Shown: positions 7,974 through 15,752 of the stretch, in pieces
How positions within the stretch are numbered: the stretch's first letter is position 1
How the letters are laid out: each line of letters starts with the position of its first letter
Assembly: GCA_964395095.1 (NCBI GenBank)
Contig: CAYMZZ010000003.1
Coordinates: 310,001-374,000, forward strand
DNA from: CAYMZZ01 sp964395095
GTDB lineage: Bacteria; Bacteroidota; Bacteroidia; Chitinophagales; Chitinophagaceae
DNA: 64,000 nt
Reading direction: 5' to 3'
Made by a program: the position numbers and the translations under genes
Notes under the pieces: generated by a model
What the model was told of the DNA's origin: nothing
The model's input: the letters and a program-made list of their open reading frames with translations, nothing else
Database searches by the model: none

Positions 7974-8483
7974 TTAAGACGAAGCCTTTACATCCTCCAG
8001 GTACTGGTCCAGGTTTTCGAGGCCGGCAGTAAATCCTTCTTTGAAGCCCATGCTAAGGATAGCTTCCAGGTCTTCTGGTTTTTCAAATTCCAGTAATATG
8101 CTGACAATGGTTTCATCAGCTTTACCGCGAAACGCATTGCTCCATTGCACACTGGGTTTGCCAGCACTCAGTACTGCGTTTTCATCACAGAACGCATCGA
8201 TTCCTGTAAAGCTTTTCAGGTGCTGAATAGTCGCAAAGTCGAAAAGACACCAGTGTATATCTCCCTGCGGCCCCTTCATGTAGTAATGCCATCGGCCACC
8301 TTCGGAAAATTTCATCGACTTTGTAATGCACTGGTAAGGTTTGGGTGCCCACCATTTGTCGAGAATTTCGGGCTGGGTCCAGGCCGCCCAAACAAGGTTC
8401 AGATCTGCCTGGAAGCTGCGTTCCACAATGATTTTGTTCTTTTCTTTTTCAACCACGAAGTTGAATAAATTAGCTTTGTTCAT
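7974..8483 (-). CDS. SRPBCC (AHSA1-like) ligand-binding protein
   Basis: A 169-residue protein of the START/Bet v1-like SRPBCC fold, AHSA1 branch: VERSFQADLNLVWAAWTQPEILDKWWAP near the N-terminus is the family signature (polar start, WxAxTxPexLxxWW), and EGFTAGLENLDQYL near the C-terminus is also typical. Such proteins bind hydrophobic ligands; the ligand here is unknown. Its start overlaps the stop of the ArsR gene by one base (TAATG), so the two are translationally coupled and controlled by the operator at 8815-8860. The pairing of an ArsR repressor with an AHSA1 protein is common. Confidence 0.88.
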   Translation of the reverse strand: MNKANLFNFVVEKEKNKIIVERSFQADLNLVWAAWTQPEILDKWWAPKPYQCITKSMKFSEGGRWHYYMKGPQGDIHWCLFDFATIQHLKSFTGIDAFCDENAVLSAGKPSVQWSNAFRGKADETIVSILLEFEKPEDLEAILSMGFKEGFTAGLENLDQYLEDVKASS

Positions 8484-8806
8484 TATTGTTTGGTTTTAAG
8501 ATGTTCCAGTACTTCATCCAATTGTGCAAACTTGTTGACGAGTAATTCCCTGAACTGGGTCAGCCATTTCTCCACCTCTTTTATTTTATGGGCATTCAGG
8601 TGGTAATGAATTTCCCTTCCCTGCTGTTCCTGTTTTACGATTTCGCACTCCGTTAAGACCTGCAAATGTTTGGAGATCGCCTGGCGGCTACTATCAAAAT
8701 GCCCCGCAATGGCTGTAGGAGTAAGGCCTCCAACGGCCAGTAACATAATGATGGCTCTTCGGGTAGGGTCGGCTATGGCTTGAAAAACGTCTCTTCGGGT
8801 TTCCAT
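8483..8806 (-). CDS. ArsR-family winged-helix repressor
   Basis: A 107-residue winged-helix protein. It opens with IADPTRRAIIMLL, continues with the recognition helix region SSRQAISKHLQVL (about 40-52) and ends with the wing (EQQGREIHYHLN). No Cys-rich metal site such as ELCVCDL is present, so it is probably not a metal sensor; it belongs to the group usually paired with SRPBCC genes. First gene of a two-gene operon. Two palindromes overlap its promoter, strongly suggesting autoregulation. Confidence 0.92.
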   Translation of the reverse strand: METRRDVFQAIADPTRRAIIMLLAVGGLTPTAIAGHFDSSRQAISKHLQVLTECEIVKQEQQGREIHYHLNAHKIKEVEKWLTQFRELLVNKFAQLDEVLEHLKTKQ

Positions 8807-8814
8807 ATATATCT

Positions 8815-8865
8815 ATTTGCAACTATGTGGTTGCAAATATAAATGCAACTATTTAGTTGCGCAAA
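8815..8865 (-). promoter_or_regulatory. arsR promoter with two palindromic operators
   Basis: On the minus strand a -33 TTTG (8865-8862), a 20-base spacer and a -7 TATATTTG (8841-8834) form an ideal Bacteroidota promoter. Two copies of the palindrome GCAACTatNtNGTTGC (8819-8834 and 8845-8860) are spaced 26 bp apart. One covers the -7 element and start site, and extends to 9-bp arms (8815-8823 with 8830-8838); the other lies between -7 and -33. Repressor binding there would block polymerase. Confidence 0.8.
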
Positions 8866-8898
8866 TGTTTTTTTGCGCCTGGGTTTAGGGAATAAAAA

Positions 8899-8934
8899 AA
8901 GCTGCCCCAACTCTAAACCAATGAGGGGCAGCTT
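8899..8934 (-). terminator. Terminator after the porin gene
   Basis: AAGCTGCCCC (8899-8908) pairs with GGGGCAGCTT (8925-8934), loop of 16. Read on the minus strand it follows the porin stop and is followed by a run of seven T, a standard intrinsic terminator. Confidence 0.8.
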
Positions 8935-8956
8935 GCAGATGCAGCAGGGGGTACGG

Positions 8957-10051
8957 TCAGAACGCGAGTACAGCGGCAAGGAGGGCAGAAGCGGTGGACT
9001 TGCTGCCCATAAAATCCTTGTCGGCATAAATTTCATCTTTGGCCGATTCGAAGCGGATCTCGGGAATAATAGTGAGCGGGCCTACCCGATAATTAAGCGA
9101 AAGGGTGTTGGCGAAAATACTTTCGGTTCCGAAATAAACACCTTTTTTATCACCGATATATTCTGAACGCCAGGTGAGACCAATCTTCTCGCTGGGGTCA
9201 TAGTTGAAATACAGCGCACTGCCCCACCAGCTTCCATCGGGTGTGGCGGAACCGGTGATTTGCTTGCGCGATTGTACGGTACCATTGAATCCGATATTGA
9301 ATTTGTCGGATATTGTGCCCAACAATACCAGGTCAACCTGGTTCAGTGATTGCAGTCCGCTGGGGTTAACGCCGTTTTCCGAGCCGCCGAAACCCACATA
9401 GTTGAGGTAAAATTTCAACTTGTCTTCTCCAAATCCTCCGCTCACCTGTGCCAGCAGGGTTTTCACGGAATTGGTGGAAGTGCTCTCATCGGTATAGTTG
9501 GCAACACCCAGCATGATGCCCACAGGTCCCGCGCTGATATCGGCCTTGAGCCCGGTATGGAAGAAGGGGCCATTGGTAAACATATAGCTCATGCTATAGT
9601 TACGGTTAAGTGGTGCATCAAGCAATTCATAACCTACATGCGTGCCAAATTTACCCATCGTGAATTTCACTTTTTCCGAAGGGGCATAGGTTACAAATGC
9701 CTGTTTGATATTGGAAAGGGAGATGAAACCATTTTTGCCTGTGCCATTTTCGCCGTCGTTGTAGTTAAACTCTTCTACCCGGCGACCAAAGCCCAGGTCA
9801 ACCGTACCACCCACTTTGCCGGAGAGGGCGGTGAAGTCGGCGCGAACCGTCGCCATACCCACTTCAAAGGAGTTTTGGGAATTGGTAAAGCTGGTGTAGT
9901 TGTTGTTGGCCGTGCGGTTACCGGAGAAGTTGTAGCGGTAGTAGGCATCGGCATTGCCGGAGATGGTCAGCGATTTGGTGGAATCTTCTTGCGCTTGGGC
10001 AAAAAAGGAAGCCAGGCTGGCGGCGGAGGCCAGCATAATTTTTCGTAACAT
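8957..10051 (-). CDS. Outer-membrane beta-barrel porin (BBP2/OmpL-like)
   Basis: A 364-residue protein with a signal peptide (about residues 1-20, cut after FAQAQ). The rest alternates hydrophobic and polar residues with aromatic girdles (GNADAYYRYNFSGN, VTYAPSEKVKFTMGKFGTHVGYE) and ends in an aromatic strand ...AVLAF, as in barrels handled by the BAM machine. The layout matches the BBP2 porin family of Bacteroidota. It lies 118 bases downstream of amt in the same direction, so it may admit ammonium or another nitrogen compound through the outer membrane; substrate inferred from context only. Confidence 0.82.
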   Translation of the reverse strand: MLRKIMLASAASLASFFAQAQEDSTKSLTISGNADAYYRYNFSGNRTANNNYTSFTNSQNSFEVGMATVRADFTALSGKVGGTVDLGFGRRVEEFNYNDGENGTGKNGFISLSNIKQAFVTYAPSEKVKFTMGKFGTHVGYELLDAPLNRNYSMSYMFTNGPFFHTGLKADISAGPVGIMLGVANYTDESTSTNSVKTLLAQVSGGFGEDKLKFYLNYVGFGGSENGVNPSGLQSLNQVDLVLLGTISDKFNIGFNGTVQSRKQITGSATPDGSWWGSALYFNYDPSEKIGLTWRSEYIGDKKGVYFGTESIFANTLSLNYRVGPLTIIPEIRFESAKDEIYADKDFMGSKSTASALLAAVLAF

Positions 10052-10080
10052 TGTAGTAGCATTTTAGATGTGAAGGAAAG

Positions 10081-10130
10081 GGCACAGCGGTACAGACTTT
10101 TGCGAGAAGTCTGCACCACCAAACTGTGCC
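10081..10130 (-). terminator. Two-level hairpin between amt and the porin gene
   Basis: An outer stem (GGCACAG 10081-10087 with CTGTGCC 10124-10130) encloses an inner one (CAGACTT 10093-10099 with AAGTCTG 10107-10113). On the minus strand it follows the amt stop by about 40 bases. It may partly terminate amt transcripts or stabilise them. Confidence 0.5.
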
Positions 10131-10169
10131 TTTTCTATTTAATAGGGGTTAAAGAACAGCAGGGTCGAA

Positions 10170-11555
10170 TCAGGCAAGTGTTTTTTCTTCCACTTTACCA
10201 TTGTTGTGGACAAGCAAGGTACCCTGCAGGTACTTTTCGTTATGTTGCGAAGCATCCAGTCCTTCTTCTTCTTCGGCCTGCGTAACGCGCATGGGCAAAA
10301 TGAAGTTGATTACTTTGAAGATAATAAAGGATACCACGAAGCTATAGGTAACGGCGAAGGCCATGCCTTTGAGTTGGATCAGGAACTGACCTTCGGCCAC
10401 GAGGGAGTTAACAGTACTGCTGCCAACAGCGCCGGTGAGCAGCATACCGGTGATACCGCCAATGCCATGACAGGCAAATACATCGAGTGGATCATCCAGC
10501 CTGGTTTTGTGCTTCAGGAACTCCGCCACCAGATTCGAAACAATGGCCGCAGCAAAGCCAATAAACAGGGCCTGGGGTACACCCACAAATCCTGCAGCCG
10601 GCGTAATGGCTACAAGACCTACTACGGCACCAATACAGAAGCCCAGTACGGAAGGTTTTTTGCCACGGATCACATCGAGGAACATCCAGGAAAGACCAGC
10701 GGCGGCAGCGGCCGTATTGGTAGTGGCAAATGCATATACAGCCAGGGAGTTGGAGGCCACGGCACTACCGGCATTGAATCCAAACCAGCCAAACCAGAGC
10801 AGGCCGGTGCCTATCAGCACATAAGGAATATTCGCAGGAGAAGCGAGACCGGATTGAACGCGGGGTTTCAACACAATGGCGCCTGCGAGGGCAGCCATAC
10901 CAGCGGAAATATGCACCACGGTGCCACCGGCAAAATCCAGCACACCCCATTTGGCCATAATGCCATCAGGATGCCAGGCCATGTGGGCGAGAGGCGCATA
11001 CACCAATACCCCAAACAATACAATAAATAAAGTATAGGAACTAAAGCGGATCCGCTCAGCCACCGCACCCACTACAAGGCCGGGAGTGATGATGGCGAAC
11101 ATCAACTGGAAAAAAGCAAAGAGGGGGAGGGGAATGCTGGATGCAGCGCTCCAGGGCTCACCTTCCATCACGCCTTTAAAAAAAAGAAAGGTTTCGGGGC
11201 TGCCGATAAAACCACCAATGGATTCACCAAAGCAGAGGCTAAACTGCACCACCACCCATAATACAGAAATGATACCCGCCGATACGGTACTCTTGATCAT
11301 GGTGGAGAGCACGTTCTTGCGGCCAACCATGCCGCCGTAGAAAAAAGCAAGCGCGGGTGTCATCAGAAATACAAAGGCACAGGATACCAGCATCCAGGCA
11401 ATATCGCCTGTGTCGTACACATACTTGGGGGAACCATCTTCCGCGGTTACGGAAGCCGGGTCAAATGCGGCCGAAGGCGTCATGAAGACGGCGGCCAGTG
11501 CTACTCCCAGCAGGATCAGAAAGGGAGCTACCTGTTTTACGGTTTTCTTGCTCAT
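10170..11555 (-). CDS. amt: Ammonium transporter Amt
   Basis: A 461-residue channel with an N-terminal signal-like helix and about 11 further membrane segments. Family marks include FFYGGMVGRKNVL, the twin pore histidines (AHMAWHPDG and ACHGIGGITGML), FAGGTVVHISAG and GLLWFGWFGFNAGS. It conducts NH3/NH4+ across the inner membrane; the cytoplasmic C-terminal tail (GLDASQHNEKYL) is the part that a PII protein regulates in relatives. No glnK is adjacent. Together with the downstream porin and the nearby gltBD it forms a nitrogen-uptake group. Confidence 0.95.
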   Translation of the reverse strand: MSKKTVKQVAPFLILLGVALAAVFMTPSAAFDPASVTAEDGSPKYVYDTGDIAWMLVSCAFVFLMTPALAFFYGGMVGRKNVLSTMIKSTVSAGIISVLWVVVQFSLCFGESIGGFIGSPETFLFFKGVMEGEPWSAASSIPLPLFAFFQLMFAIITPGLVVGAVAERIRFSSYTLFIVLFGVLVYAPLAHMAWHPDGIMAKWGVLDFAGGTVVHISAGMAALAGAIVLKPRVQSGLASPANIPYVLIGTGLLWFGWFGFNAGSAVASNSLAVYAFATTNTAAAAAGLSWMFLDVIRGKKPSVLGFCIGAVVGLVAITPAAGFVGVPQALFIGFAAAIVSNLVAEFLKHKTRLDDPLDVFACHGIGGITGMLLTGAVGSSTVNSLVAEGQFLIQLKGMAFAVTYSFVVSFIIFKVINFILPMRVTQAEEEEGLDASQHNEKYLQGTLLVHNNGKVEEKTLA

Positions 11556-11957
11556 AAACAGAACTTGGGGGTTTAAATATTAAAGAAATTGGCAATCCTG
11601 CAATCGTATATGGAAATTAATCATATTTTAATATAACATGTGTTAGTTTTAATATATTTTAATCATTTTGGTGAAAAATTGTGGATTATCTACTAATAAA
11701 TGTTAAATGTAATAATATGTAATATATAAATGATTGATAAAATTGGATGATATTTCCAGCGCAGCTTATTGCTGATATATTGGAACGGGAATTAATTCGT
11801 CGAACTTCCATGATTTAGGAATCCGGCCGGAGCGGTTGCCCTACGGAAAGCTGACAAAGCAGGCTGCCCGTCATGCATACGGGTGGGAAAAAATGAGGTT
11901 TTAATCCTGCAATCAATGTTCAGGATATAGTGGTGGGGGCGGAAAAATTAGTTGAGT
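11556..11957. other. 402-base gene-free region upstream of amt
   Basis: The part next to amt (11570-11760) is very AT-rich and should hold the amt promoter, though no exact TAnnTTTG site was found. The part next to blh (about 11825-11910) is GC-rich with small hairpins such as CCCGT/ACGGG near 11868-11884. No reading frame, tRNA or recognised riboswitch was seen. Confidence 0.5.
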
Positions 11958-12905
11958 TCAGTAGACTTTTGCTAAATCCTGATTTCGGTCGCCCCTCAAT
12001 CGCTTATACATGGTTCGCATAACCAGCATATGAGGCGCCGTTAAGAGGGCCAGCGCGGCAAAACAATACCACAATAACTGATTCTTACCATTGATATCTC
12101 CCCATGACAGTATAAAAATTGCGGTGCCCGCCAGCGCGATACTGCTACATAAGGCCATGTGCCCAAATAGCTGTTGCGGCCTGTAGTTATTTGATTTTTT
12201 CAGGTAGCAAATGATGGATTGCATGGATAAGCTCGAGTGCCATATAACAAAGTAAAAGCTAAATCCCAGCAGCAGGGGTAATTCGTAAAGTATAATAATT
12301 ATCAGGGCCAGTCGCAGCAAAAAATTGCCTGACTCTACCTCCGACGCAGAAGGGCTGGCCTGAAAATAAAGAAAGCAGATTACCAGGAAACCAATAAAGA
12401 TGATGCCCAGCAACAATTGCTGGTAATGCGCGATTACTGATAAGACAGGTCGCCATTCCAAATTATCAGAAACCATGGCGATGATGGGCTGCACTTCATC
12501 CAAATGAGTAAGCAGGAGAAAAAAAAGAATAAGCAGGCCATAGGAAATGATCAGCAATTTTCCTAACCAGGTTTCAGTAGACAGATGTTTGAGGTCAGTT
12601 TCTCCAAAATGGTAAGCTGAAATCGACAAAAACAAAAGCAGGGCGGTAATGGGTAGTAGCCACAATAACAGACCCGCTATGCCGATCTGTAGCAGATAGC
12701 TGAGCAAAAAAGTAAGTAGGGAAAACCTGCTACGGCTTGATTCAGACTGGTACCTGGCTACCAGGATATCTGCGGCTCCATGAGGAATTCCCAATAGCAC
12801 AAAACCCGTCAGCAGGATGATCAACTGTACCTGAAATGAAAGGGGAATCACCCAGTGGTGCAGGAGACAAAGTGATAATCCTATTGCTATGAAACCATTT
12901 TTCAT
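11958..12905 (-). CDS. blh: Beta-carotene 15,15'-dioxygenase, Brp/Blh family
   Basis: Cleaves beta-carotene into two retinal molecules, the chromophore of rhodopsin. A 315-residue polytopic membrane protein with about eight hydrophobic segments. Conserved histidines stand in GIPHGAADI (His42), SAYHFGETD (His99), IWHSSLSM (His223) and APHMLVM (His292). The 57-residue spacing of the first two equals that of iron ligands His21 and His78 in the marine Blh enzyme as I recall it. Encoded 80 bases downstream of the rhodopsin gene on the same strand, which strengthens the call. No carotenoid-synthesis genes are in the window, so beta-carotene must come from elsewhere. Confidence 0.9.
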   Translation of the reverse strand: MKNGFIAIGLSLCLLHHWVIPLSFQVQLIILLTGFVLLGIPHGAADILVARYQSESSRSRFSLLTFLLSYLLQIGIAGLLLWLLPITALLLFLSISAYHFGETDLKHLSTETWLGKLLIISYGLLILFFLLLTHLDEVQPIIAMVSDNLEWRPVLSVIAHYQQLLLGIIFIGFLVICFLYFQASPSASEVESGNFLLRLALIIIILYELPLLLGFSFYFVIWHSSLSMQSIICYLKKSNNYRPQQLFGHMALCSSIALAGTAIFILSWGDINGKNQLLWYCFAALALLTAPHMLVMRTMYKRLRGDRNQDLAKVY

Positions 12906-12920
12906 ATCACTTACTAAAAA

Positions 12921-12957
12921 CCTGGCGGGCTACGATGATCAGGCATAGCCCGCCAGG
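12921..12957 (-). terminator. Hairpin between rhodopsin and blh genes
   Basis: A 12-bp GC-rich stem (12921-12932 with 12946-12957), 13-base loop; on the minus strand a short T-run (five T) follows. Probably a leaky terminator that sets a high rhodopsin to Blh ratio, as fits an enzyme needed in small amount. Confidence 0.65.
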
Positions 12958-12985
12958 GCAATGATGGGAAGAGAATAAATTGGAC

Positions 12986-13729
12986 TCAGGCGGCTTTACT
13001 GGTTAGCGACATATCGCGCTGCGCCAGGGCATAAATAGTTAAGCCAAAGCCGATTTTGTTGATGGCATCACCGATATTGTACACAACATCGAGCGATACG
13101 CCTTCCAGCACTCTCATCCCAAATAATCCGCCTTCAGTACCGGCAATATAGCCGATGGGATAAATGGCCCATCCCACCAATACAAACCAACCCAGGGTTC
13201 GATTGGCAGCGGCTACAGCCGGACTCGTACTTTTGGCGAGCTTGGCCACATCCCCAAACCAGATGAGGTACACAATGTAAAAGTAACCCAGGCTACTGAT
13301 AAAGCCCCAAATCCAGCTTTGTGTTTCTGTCGGATAAATGGCTTCACCTATATATCCGGTTACCAACATGAATACGGAAGCCACGATGAGCTTAACAAGC
13401 AGGCTCTTGGTTGCGCCCGATTTTTTTGTGATAAGATAGAATTCAACGCACATCAGCGGTACCGTAAGGAGCCAGTCTACATAGCGGAAAAAGGTGGGTG
13501 ATTCTCCGGTAGCGAGATTGTAATCCCGCATGTAATAATAATGTACGGCAGCAATAAAAGTAATTAATCCGGATATCAAAATGGAGGTCCTACATTTCTT
13601 GTCTACATTCCACATTTCAAAAAAGAAAAAGACGGATGCCCCAAGCATTGCCATGCACCCAATAAAAAAAGTAAAGGCAACATAATTGTTGTTGGCGATC
13701 GGCATGATCTCCAGTAATAATGGATTCAT
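12986..13729 (-). CDS. Proteorhodopsin-type light-driven proton pump
   Basis: A 247-residue seven-helix rhodopsin. Helix C reads FRYVDWLLTVPLMCVEFYL, giving Arg82, proton acceptor Asp85, Thr89 and proton donor Glu96: the D-T-E set of outward proton pumps. His63 is the partner of the acceptor; Asp221 and retinal-binding Lys225 lie in helix G (NIGDAINKIGFG). The colour-tuning residue (position 105 of green proteorhodopsin) is Met93, predicting green absorption. A gap-free alignment of helix E to bacteriorhodopsin places Gly142 at Trp138, the xanthorhodopsin fenestration site, so a carotenoid antenna could bind. Pumps H+ to the periplasm and so supports ATP synthesis and transport. Followed by blh. 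Confidence 0.95.
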   Translation of the reverse strand: MNPLLLEIMPIANNNYVAFTFFIGCMAMLGASVFFFFEMWNVDKKCRTSILISGLITFIAAVHYYYMRDYNLATGESPTFFRYVDWLLTVPLMCVEFYLITKKSGATKSLLVKLIVASVFMLVTGYIGEAIYPTETQSWIWGFISSLGYFYIVYLIWFGDVAKLAKSTSPAVAAANRTLGWFVLVGWAIYPIGYIAGTEGGLFGMRVLEGVSLDVVYNIGDAINKIGFGLTIYALAQRDMSLTSKAA

Positions 13730-14195
13730 TGGTGTTTAGTTTAAATTTTGTTGGTAGCAGTAACTGGCTAATCCGGAAAAGCTGTTGAACTGTTCAATTG
13801 CCATAAAAGAACATACGTTAATTTCAAATAGTTTGAGCATTTATAAAATATGATCTTTTCCGCCAAGGATTATCTGAAACCTTAAACAAGAAACGGAGAG
13901 CGTTCAGGTGTGTTAAGCAAAAACAAGAGAAGCGGCCCTAAAAAATGTACAGACCAAATTTGCCTTTGTGTATCATTTCATGAGAAATAATTGACATCGT
14001 TCAAACAGATTCGATAGGGGCAATAAGCAGGGTAATTCAAATGGGAGTGCTGCCCGATGATAGGCGGGTAAAAAAAAAGGAATCAGTACGGAGTGATTGA
14101 GGCGCTTGTGATATGTTTCAAGCCTCAATCATCGTAATGTTCCCAGCGGTAATGGCACCACGTGAATCTCAAACCCCCTTTAGGGGGCAGGGGGT
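13730..14195. other. 466-base gene-free region upstream of rhodopsin
   Basis: It should hold the rhodopsin promoter (minus strand, near 13740-13860), but no exact TAnnTTTG element was found. Nearer gltD are two hairpins: TGATTGAGGC (14094-14103) with GCCTCAATCA (14122-14131), and AAACCCCC (14171-14178) with GGGGGTTT (14190-14197). The second overlaps the gltD stop codon and likely helps terminate gltBD. Confidence 0.55.
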
Positions 14196-14197
14196 TT
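14171..14197 (-). terminator. Hairpin at the gltD stop codon
   Basis: AAACCCCC/GGGGGTTT stem of 8 bp with an 11-base loop, read on the minus strand directly at the TAA of gltD. T-run is weak, so it may be a stabilising hairpin rather than a full terminator; the larger stem 14094-14131 follows. Confidence 0.45.
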
Positions 14198-15704
14198 AGG
14201 CAAATGCATGCAGAATACTGGCATCCCGCGTTTCAAGTGCAGAACTGCCATTGTTGAGAAACTCATCCACTTTGCGGGCAGCTTCTCTTCCTTCGCTAAT
14301 GGCCCATACCACCAGGGATTGGCCACGGCGGGCATCACCCGCTACAAATATTTTGGGCAGGCTGGTCTGGTAATTTTTTTCCGATGCTTTCACATTTCCC
14401 CGCTCATCTGTTTCAATTTCCAATTGCTCCAGTAATCCTTCATATTGCGGATGCAGGAAACCCATCGCCAGCAGGGCCAGTTCGCAGGGGATATCTCTTT
14501 CCGAACCCGGCACTTCCGCAAAGGAAGCGGGTCGCCCATCGGCGGAGGATTTCCATTCCAGGTCCACCAGGCGTATGGCTTTCAGGTTGCCGGCTTCATC
14601 TTTCAGGAAGGCCTTGGTACCAACGGCCCATTTGCGCTCGCATCCTTCTTCATGTGAGCTCGTTGTTTTCAACAACATGGGGTAGCTGGGCCATGGCATG
14701 GCAGCCGTACGCTCCGATGGTGGTTGGGGCAGCAGTTCAAACTGCGTAACCGAGCGGGCACCCTGCCGGTTTGATGTGCCCACGCAATCAGAACCCGTAT
14801 CGCCGCCGCCAATCACTACTACGTTCTTGCCGTTGGCCAGGATATCTTCGTGCCAGGTATTGCTTTCGAGCTGAGCATGAGCCAGGGGGTCACGTCCATC
14901 AACCCGCTTGTTTTGCTGTTTCAAAAACTGCATGGCATAATAAACGCCTTTCGCATCACGGCCGGGGATATCGAGATTGCGGGGAACCGTGGAGCCCGTG
15001 GCAATTACGATAGCGCTGTATTCGCGGAGTAAATCATTGATATGCACGTTCACACCCACATGCGCATGACACTGGAAACTGACTCCTTCTTCTTCCATCA
15101 AACTGATGCGGCGGTCCACTACCCATTTCTCCAACTTGAAATCGGGTATGCCATAACGCAACAAACCTCCCGGTTTTTCATCCCTTTCAAAAACGGTGAC
15201 CTGGTGGCCGGCATAATTCAATTGCGCTGCGGCGGCCAGGCCCGCGGGGCCCGAACCAATCACCGCCACTTTCTTGCCCGTACGCAGGTTGGGCTTACGC
15301 GGCTTTACAAATCCTTTTTCGAAAGCAATTTCTATAATATGCTTTTCTATTTCTTCGATGGTAACAGGCGGTTGATTGATGCCCAGCACACAGGCGCTTT
15401 CGCAGGGGGCAGGGCATATACGCCCCGTAAACTCGGGGAAATTGTTGGTAGATACCAGCACATCATAGGCTTCCTTCCAATCCTTACGATACACCGCATC
15501 GTTAAACTCGGGTATCACATTTCCCAGCGGGCATCCGCTATGGCAAAAAGGAACGCCACAATTCATGCAACGTGCCGCCTGCTGATTGAGTTTTTCTTCA
15601 CCCAGCTTCTGAACGAACTCGCGATAATGCTGAATCCTTTCCGCTGCCGGCAATTTCGATGGCAATTCGCGTGAAAATTCAAGAAATCCTGTTGGCTTAC
15701 CCAT
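14196..15704 (-). CDS. gltD: Glutamate synthase (NADPH) small subunit
   Basis: Passes electrons from NADPH through FAD and Fe-S clusters to GltB. The 502-residue chain shows the two N-terminal cysteine groups (CMNCGVPFCHSGCPLGN about 47-63 and CPAPCESACVLG about 97-108), the FAD site GSGPAGLAAAAQL (about 151) and the NADPH site GGGDTGSDC (about 300). It starts 48 bases after gltB ends, so the two are one operon. GltBD converts glutamine and 2-oxoglutarate into two glutamates, the assimilation step after Amt-mediated uptake. Confidence 0.96.
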   Translation of the reverse strand: MGKPTGFLEFSRELPSKLPAAERIQHYREFVQKLGEEKLNQQAARCMNCGVPFCHSGCPLGNVIPEFNDAVYRKDWKEAYDVLVSTNNFPEFTGRICPAPCESACVLGINQPPVTIEEIEKHIIEIAFEKGFVKPRKPNLRTGKKVAVIGSGPAGLAAAAQLNYAGHQVTVFERDEKPGGLLRYGIPDFKLEKWVVDRRISLMEEEGVSFQCHAHVGVNVHINDLLREYSAIVIATGSTVPRNLDIPGRDAKGVYYAMQFLKQQNKRVDGRDPLAHAQLESNTWHEDILANGKNVVVIGGGDTGSDCVGTSNRQGARSVTQFELLPQPPSERTAAMPWPSYPMLLKTTSSHEEGCERKWAVGTKAFLKDEAGNLKAIRLVDLEWKSSADGRPASFAEVPGSERDIPCELALLAMGFLHPQYEGLLEQLEIETDERGNVKASEKNYQTSLPKIFVAGDARRGQSLVVWAISEGREAARKVDEFLNNGSSALETRDASILHAFA

Positions 15705-15752
15705 ATATTTCTTCGTTGTGCTTGTGGTTGCTGTTAACGGTTTACTGTTTAC

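Noticed and set aside
13739..14195. Small gene between rhodopsin and gltD
   Set aside because: Only frames under about 15 codons with no promoter or start context.
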